Origin: Ananas comosus
Taxonomy: Eukaryota > Streptophyta > Magnoliopsida > Poales > Bromeliaceae
Length of the DNA stretch: 64,000 bases
NCBI RefSeq assembly: GCF_001540865.1
Contig: NC_033631.1
Coordinates: forward strand, 10,028,094 to 10,092,093
Direction: 5' to 3'
In this document: in pieces, positions 59,015-64,000 of the stretch
Layout of the letters: every line of letters begins with the position of its first letter
How positions within the stretch are numbered: the stretch's first letter is position 1
Position numbers and translations under genes: made by a program
Notes under the pieces: model-generated
Told to the model about the DNA's origin: nothing
Databases searched by the model: none
Seen by the model: the letters and a program-made list of their open reading frames with translations, nothing else

Positions 59015-59120
59015 TTTTTTTTTTTTTTTGAGAGAGATAGATAGCACGCTATCTGATTCGAAGTTGGGTCTCGGATACCAAGCACCTAGCTTTTTACCAC
59101 TTACTCTAGGGACGGTCGAT
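59015..59120 (-). mobile_element. tRNA-derived SINE, internally deleted copy
   Basis: On the minus strand it has the head (box A region CTAGAGTAAGTGGTAAAAAG) and the end hairpin GATAGCGTGCTATC with TCTCTCTC and oligo-A, but the central body between box B and the tail is missing. A perfect 12-bp target duplication, AGGACGTGATAA, flanks it (59003-59014 and 59121-59132). Confidence 0.88.
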
Positions 59121-59132
59121 AGGACGTGATAA

Positions 59133-60716
59133 CTTAAACAAAGGTTATTTGGTCAAAAGTAAAAGAGTAAATAAAGGTTAGAAACCAATAACACAATCAA
59201 TTTCATTTAAATCTAAATTTTCGAACCTTCGGTTTCGGATATAGAATGATACAGATCAATCTTTAACAAGCATCATCTAGACTTCACGACTCGAATCAGC
59301 AAGGAACTCGCCGGAAGTGTGATGAAATTTCTTGATTCCCAACTTATGGGCATCTTACATTCTTTAGTAACAAGAACTAAAAAATTAAAAATGTAAACAA
59401 AAAAAAAAACCTTAATTGAGCCTTTCCAAAATCTACTTATTTCTAATGGAAAATATATATATACACCCAACAAAGTAAAATTACAAAACTATTCGTGAGC
59501 ACCAACTTGCCACCCCAGTGCTGTTTCTTGCTCCATACCCAAACACCAACTCATCCTTAGAATTTTTTTTTTGCAATAGTTATTGTAAATAAAATTTAGG
59601 CCAAATTTCAAAAAATCTTGTATAAATATTTGTTTTTTTATTTTTCTTTCCTAACTTTCAAAAATTTACATTTTACCCTCTCAACATTTTTATTTTTCTT
59701 TCCTATATTTTAGCCTAAAATTTATACTATTTAATTAAATATCTTATATTATATAAAAATATAAATATATATTAATTATTATTATATATGTTTTATTATA
59801 TTATTCTTTATTTTATTTGCCACAAAAAAAAACTAGGATTTTTTTTGCCAAAAAAATTTATTATTTTTACATTTTTATAAAAGTGGGGTCACTTGATAAA
59901 AAGAAAATCCAAGGAAGACAGTAAAAGAGAAAAATTTAACAAATAATGTGACACTGCACAATTTAAAAAGGTTCTACTATTTATTGCATTAGTTAATAAA
60001 AAAGTTGAATTATTATATTTTATTATAAATATTATAGTTTTTTTTTATTAAATAGTGCAGTATATAATCAAATAGTGTAATTTTTTTAAAATAGTTCAAT
60101 ATCGCGTCATCCGTTAAATTTTTTTTTTTTTCTCACTACCGTCACCATTTCACTGTTGTTGACCATACTCGCGAACCTGCTTCAGAATTATCCTCGACTA
60201 GCTATTATCACCCTCCTCCTCCGTCACCTCCATCTTCATCTTCGGCAACACTTTGAGCAATGCCACTCTCGTCTCTACAAGAGAATAACCATGACCGTGT
60301 TATCAGAGAACACTAAAAATAACCACGATCGTGAGGTAGTCAAACTTCATCATCGTCCTCTTACTCGTGGGCGAATAAGGAAAGAGCATGACCGCAACAT
60401 GTGGGCAGTAGAAAAGGAATGAGAGAAAGGGAAGGAGAAAGAGAGCAGAGTAGAGATAAGTATTTTTATCAGTTTTAAAAATCGATTTGAATAAATATAA
60501 AAGTGAAAAAAAAAAAAATTTATAAAATTATAAAAACTGGTAAGTTTTTTTTTTTTTTTTTTTTATACAAAGTGGCCTAAAACTAAGTTGGAATATTATA
60601 ACATGTGCGTTAGAACTGTTACAAAACGAACTTTTTCTCTCCCCGCTCGCTTTCCACCCAGGGAAAAAGTCACAAGTAAGCATCCTCCTCGGCCGCCGCT
60701 GCTCCCTCGCCCTGCA
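59133..60716. other. Intergenic DNA upstream of the PIN gene
   Basis: AT-rich with poly-T runs (about 60119-60131 and 60546-60564). A frame at 60156-60422 shows no domain and looks accidental. The last few hundred bases should hold the PIN promoter. Confidence 0.4.
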
Positions 60717-60724
60717 TATAAATA
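60717..60724 (+). promoter_or_regulatory. TATA box of the PIN gene
   Basis: TATAAATA, within GCATATAAATACC, is 216 bp upstream of the PIN start codon. It is preceded by a C/G-rich segment, and the spacing fits a leader of roughly 190 nt. Confidence 0.65.
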
Positions 60725-60939
60725 CCAAACCATTTCACCGGTTAAGAACTAGAAAGAAACTTAATTATTACAAACCACCTCATTACTGATACACACACTC
60801 TCACCACTACTCCCAGAACCAGTCCTATGGAGAAGCAGTTGTTACTGATCTCCGAAAATTAAGCAGGAACGACTCGTACAAATTAAAGCGCTTTCGTCCG
60901 CACCGTGCCCCCGGGGCGAGGGGGAGGGGGAGGGGGAGG

Positions 60940-62594
60940 ATGATCTCGTGGCACGATCTGTACACGGTGCTGGCGGCGGTGGTGCCACTGTACGTGGCGA
61001 TGATCCTGGCGTACGGGTCGGTGCGGTGGTGGGGGATCTTCTCCCCGGACCAGTGCTCCGGGATCAACCGATTCGTCGCCATCTTCGCCGTCCCCCTCCT
61101 ATCCTTCCACTTCATCTCCACCAACGACCCCTACGCCATGAACCTCCGCTTCGTTGCCGCCGACACCCTCCAGAAGCTCCTCGTCCTCGCCGCGCTCCTC
61201 GCATGGTCACCCTCCGCAGCTGCGTCGTCCCTCGACTGGTCCATCACCCTCTTCTCCCTCTCCACGCTCCCCAACACCCTCGTCATGGGGATCCCCCTCC
61301 TCATCGCCATGTACGGGCCCTACTCCGGCTCCCTCATGGTGCAGATCGTCGTGCTCCAGTGCATCATCTGGTACACGCTCCTCCTCTTCCTCTTCGAGTA
61401 CCGCGCCGCGCGCCTCCTCATCGCCGACCAGTTCCCGGACACCGCCGCCTCGATCGTCTCCTTCCGGATCGACCCCGACGTGGTCTCGCTCGACGCCTCC
61501 GCGCTGGGGGGCGGGGCGGGGGCGGGGGCGGGGGCCGGGGAGAGGGCGATCGAGACCGACGCCGAGGTCGCCGCCGACGGGAAAATCCGCGTCACGCTGC
61601 GCCGGTCCTCGGCGTCGCGGCGCTCGCTCTCGCTCGTGACCCCGCGCCCCTCCAACCTCACCGGCGCCGAGATCTACTCGCTCAGCTCCTCCCGCAACCC
61701 CACCCCGCGCGGCTCCAACTTCAACCACGCCGACTTCTTCGCCATGGTCGGCGGCGCCCCCCCGCCGCCGCTCCGCCACTCCAGCTTCGGCGCCGCCGAC
61801 GTGTTCTCCCGCGGCCCCACCCCGCGCCCCTCCAACTTCGACGAGCTCCCCCCCGACGCCACGGCCCCGGCGAGGAAGCCCCATGCTCCGGCGCCACCTC
61901 CGCCGCCCCCGCCGCCGCCGCCGCCGCCGCACCACCACCAGAGAGGGGCGTCGCACCACGACGCGAAGGAGCTCCACATGTTCGTGTGGAGCTCGAGCGC
62001 GTCGCCCGTTTCCGAGGTCGGGGGCCTCCACGTGTTCGGCTCCGCCGACCTCGCCGGCGCCCTCCCCGACCACGGCGCCAAGGAGATCCGCATGCTCGTC
62101 CCCGCCGACCTCCCCGCCAAGGGTAAATTCAAATTCACCTACTATCAAATTCAAAATCCTAAAATTCAAAATAATAATAATAATAATAATAATAATCTAG
62201 AATTGAATGGTTCGAAATTTAGGGTCGGGGATACCGGGGGGAGAGGATTGCGAAGGGCGGAGAGGAGGAGGAGGAGGAGGAGGAGGAGTGGGGGAGGGGT
62301 TTAGCTTCGGAGCGGGGAAGGGGCTGGAGGAGGAGGAGATGGAGGAAGGGGCGATGGGGCCCGAGGAGCTGTCGAAGCTGGGGTCGAGCTCCACGGCGGA
62401 GCTCCACCCGAAGGGCGCCGGAGGGCCGCCGGATGAGGGGCGGGCCACCCCGCACCAGATGCCCCCCGCGAGCGTCATGACACGTCTCATCCTCATCATG
62501 GTGTGGCGCAAGCTCATCCGCAACCCCAACACCTACTCCAGCCTCATCGGCCTCATCTGGTCCCTCGTCGCCTTCAGGTCCCACTCCCCCAAAT

Positions 62595-62649
<55 letters not shown>

Positions 62650-63296
62650 CCTTAAAAAAGAAAAGAAAAGAAAATTATTTTTTTTATCGGAATAATAAAA
62701 AATAAAGGGAGTTAGTTAGTTATTCTTGGTGACTGCGCGCAGGTGGCATATCGCTATGCCGAAGATAGTCGAGAAGTCCATCTCGATTCTATCCGACGCA
62801 GGACTCGGCATGGCCATGTTTAGCTTAGGTGCGTCCAGAACACTACTCTTTACACTCTCCTTCATTTATTTATCATTGTTAGACGATAATAAAAATATAT
62901 ACCGAGATCCCCTCAACTAAATCATTCAGAATTTACGCCTCATCTTCCAAAAAAACAAATTATATTAATTAATAATTTTAACCAAATTTAATTTTTAACG
63001 GTCTTCGTATATATTTTTTTTAGCTAGTATTGGTGGGGCCCAGTCGATGCACGGTTTTAACTGCGGTGGTGCCCACCGTTTTTTTTTTTTTTTTTTTTTC
63101 TGTGTTTTTTGGGGGGGGTGGTGGTGGTGGGGCCGCAGGGCTATTTATGGCGTTACAGCCGAAGATCATCGCGTGCGGCAACAGCGTGGCGACGTTCGCC
63201 ATGGCCGTTAGATTCCTCACCGGCCCGGCCGTTATGGCGGCCGCGTCCATCGCCGTGGGGCTGCGCGGGACCCTCCTCCACGTGGCGATCGTGCAG
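60940..63296 (+). CDS. PIN1-type auxin efflux carrier (3' end outside the window)
   Basis: Exons 60940-62122, 62223-62577, 62743-62828 and 63139-63296 splice in frame to 594 residues; the terminal exons lie past 64000. The N-terminus [21 protein letters not shown] starts a block of five membrane helices (to about residue 155). A long hydrophilic loop follows (about 156-445), then [13 protein letters not shown] and the C-terminal helices begin ([41 protein letters not shown]). The loop carries three TPRxSN motifs (Ser238, Ser259, Ser298), corresponding to the PINOID/D6PK phosphorylation sites of Arabidopsis PIN1. PIN proteins export auxin across the plasma membrane and their polarity sets flow direction. 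The loop also has a Gly-Ala run (about 190-200) and twelve or so prolines before HHH (about 318-333), both unusually extended. Confidence 0.93.
62172..62196. repeat. (AAT)n microsatellite in PIN intron 1
   Basis: Eight AAT units inside a 100-bp intron (62123-62222). Confidence 0.9.
62599..62645. repeat. (CT)n microsatellite in PIN intron 2
   Basis: About 23 CT units starting about 20 bp after the donor site at 62578. Confidence 0.9.
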
Positions 63297-64000
63297 GTAA
63301 TGCTTCTTCCCCTTATCACTCCCGTTATTATTGGAGGATCACTCCTCCTACTTTCATCCAATGGCCGACCGACACGTGCTACATTCCGGTCCTGTACTCT
63401 CCGCGCTTTGACCGACGGTTCGAAAGGAACACCTCCTCGTCCCGTCGCGGCTGGCCGTCTGATTCTCATCGACCGCTGGTTTGGCGTTTACGGTGTTTTC
63501 GACAGAAGAGTTGCGTACACCCGGTTTATCCGTAAATGCCATACACCTTACCCAATTTGTTATGATAATTTATAAATTTTAAAAATTAATTTTAAATTAC
63601 TTAACTTAATTTACGATTTTTACGTATGGTCAGTTTGAATGCAATGAGTCATATTTAATTTAGATGGAGTTGCAAACCGGAATACATTAATTCTGTATTT
63701 AAAAATTTTTTTGAGTTGGTTTACCATAATTTGATATAATTTCAGAAAGGATACCTAAAAATATGAACAATGGAATTCGGTTCAAGACGGAGTTCAATGA
63801 ATTAAACTTTGATTTTCAAATTTTTTTCTCGCAGAGCTCAGAACTTCTACGTTCAATACATCGGGTGCACGAAATAATTTGTTGGTTTCTGAGATTTTCT
63901 TTTTTCGTATATATTAATTAGACTGTACCTCTATGAAGAGCCTTCACTATTCTCCTCTATAAAACTTGGGTATATAATCCGTATTTTGCTATGTTCCTTA
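63297..64000 (+). other. PIN intron 4 (incomplete)
   Basis: It follows the donor GTAATG at 63297. The remaining PIN exons (the conserved PQGIVPFVFAKEY-type segment) are not found before the window ends, so the intron is longer than 700 bp. No other feature was seen. Confidence 0.6.

Noticed and set aside
60948..62169. Overlapping long frames over the PIN first exon on both strands
   Set aside because: Arg/Pro-rich shadows of a GC-rich exon; the PIN frame alone encodes membrane helices and family motifs.
1..64000. CRISPR arrays, bacterial operons, prophage or an undescribed multi-gene system
   Set aside because: The sequence is plant nuclear DNA; regular repeats are microsatellites, tandem duplications or transposable elements, and the genes are unrelated single units.

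Overview
This is plant nuclear DNA, almost certainly from a monocot. Intergenic DNA is very AT-rich, while several first exons (MIZU-KUSSEI1-like, PIN, KIN-8A, mtSSB) are very GC-rich, as in commelinid monocots such as palms, pineapple and their relatives; I cannot fix the species. Genes have GT-AG introns, mobile DNA is dense, and nothing bacterial or viral is evident. Six isolated N bases (7758, 9478, 29250, 46188, 52825, 54082) mark assembly joins or unresolved bases.

Seven protein-coding genes can be supported: a MIZU-KUSSEI1-like DUF617 gene (7183-8007, +); a kinesin-8 (KIN-8A) gene in seven exons (21729 down to 17503, -); a small secreted IDA-like peptide precursor (25483-25211, -); a PII-2-type leucine-rich-repeat protein in two exons (31702-29834, -); mitochondrial single-stranded DNA-binding protein in four exons (38437-35796, -); a TauD/At3g21360-type Fe(II)/2-oxoglutarate dioxygenase in three exons (42238-39466, -); and the first four exons of a PIN1-type auxin efflux carrier (60940-63296, +), which runs off the right edge. 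They are independent single-gene units; I see no operon, gene cluster or shared pathway.

Most of the rest is mobile DNA: five copies of one tRNA-derived SINE, all with target-site duplications (TSDs); several 5'-truncated LINEs whose 3' tail (hairpin plus oligo-A) matches the SINE tail; two miniature LTR retrotransposons (TRIMs), one with only about 72-bp LTRs and a MITE nested in one LTR; foldback and MITE families, one Mutator-like with a 9-bp TSD; a CACTA-type MITE; and two Helitron-like 3' ends. Old LINE ORF2 fragments are frameshifted or carry stop codons.

The most actionable observation is technical. Positions 54044-54081 match BAC cloning-vector sequence (HindIII site plus the full SP6 promoter). 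The 1.2-kb block before it (52826-54049) repeats 54745-55991 and is bounded by single Ns. The apparent duplication there is probably an assembly error that places a second haplotype or a BAC-end contig beside its own homologue. I found no convincing undescribed multi-gene system. The best biological leads are the SINE-LINE 3'-tail partnership, the ultra-short TRIM and the IDA-like peptide.
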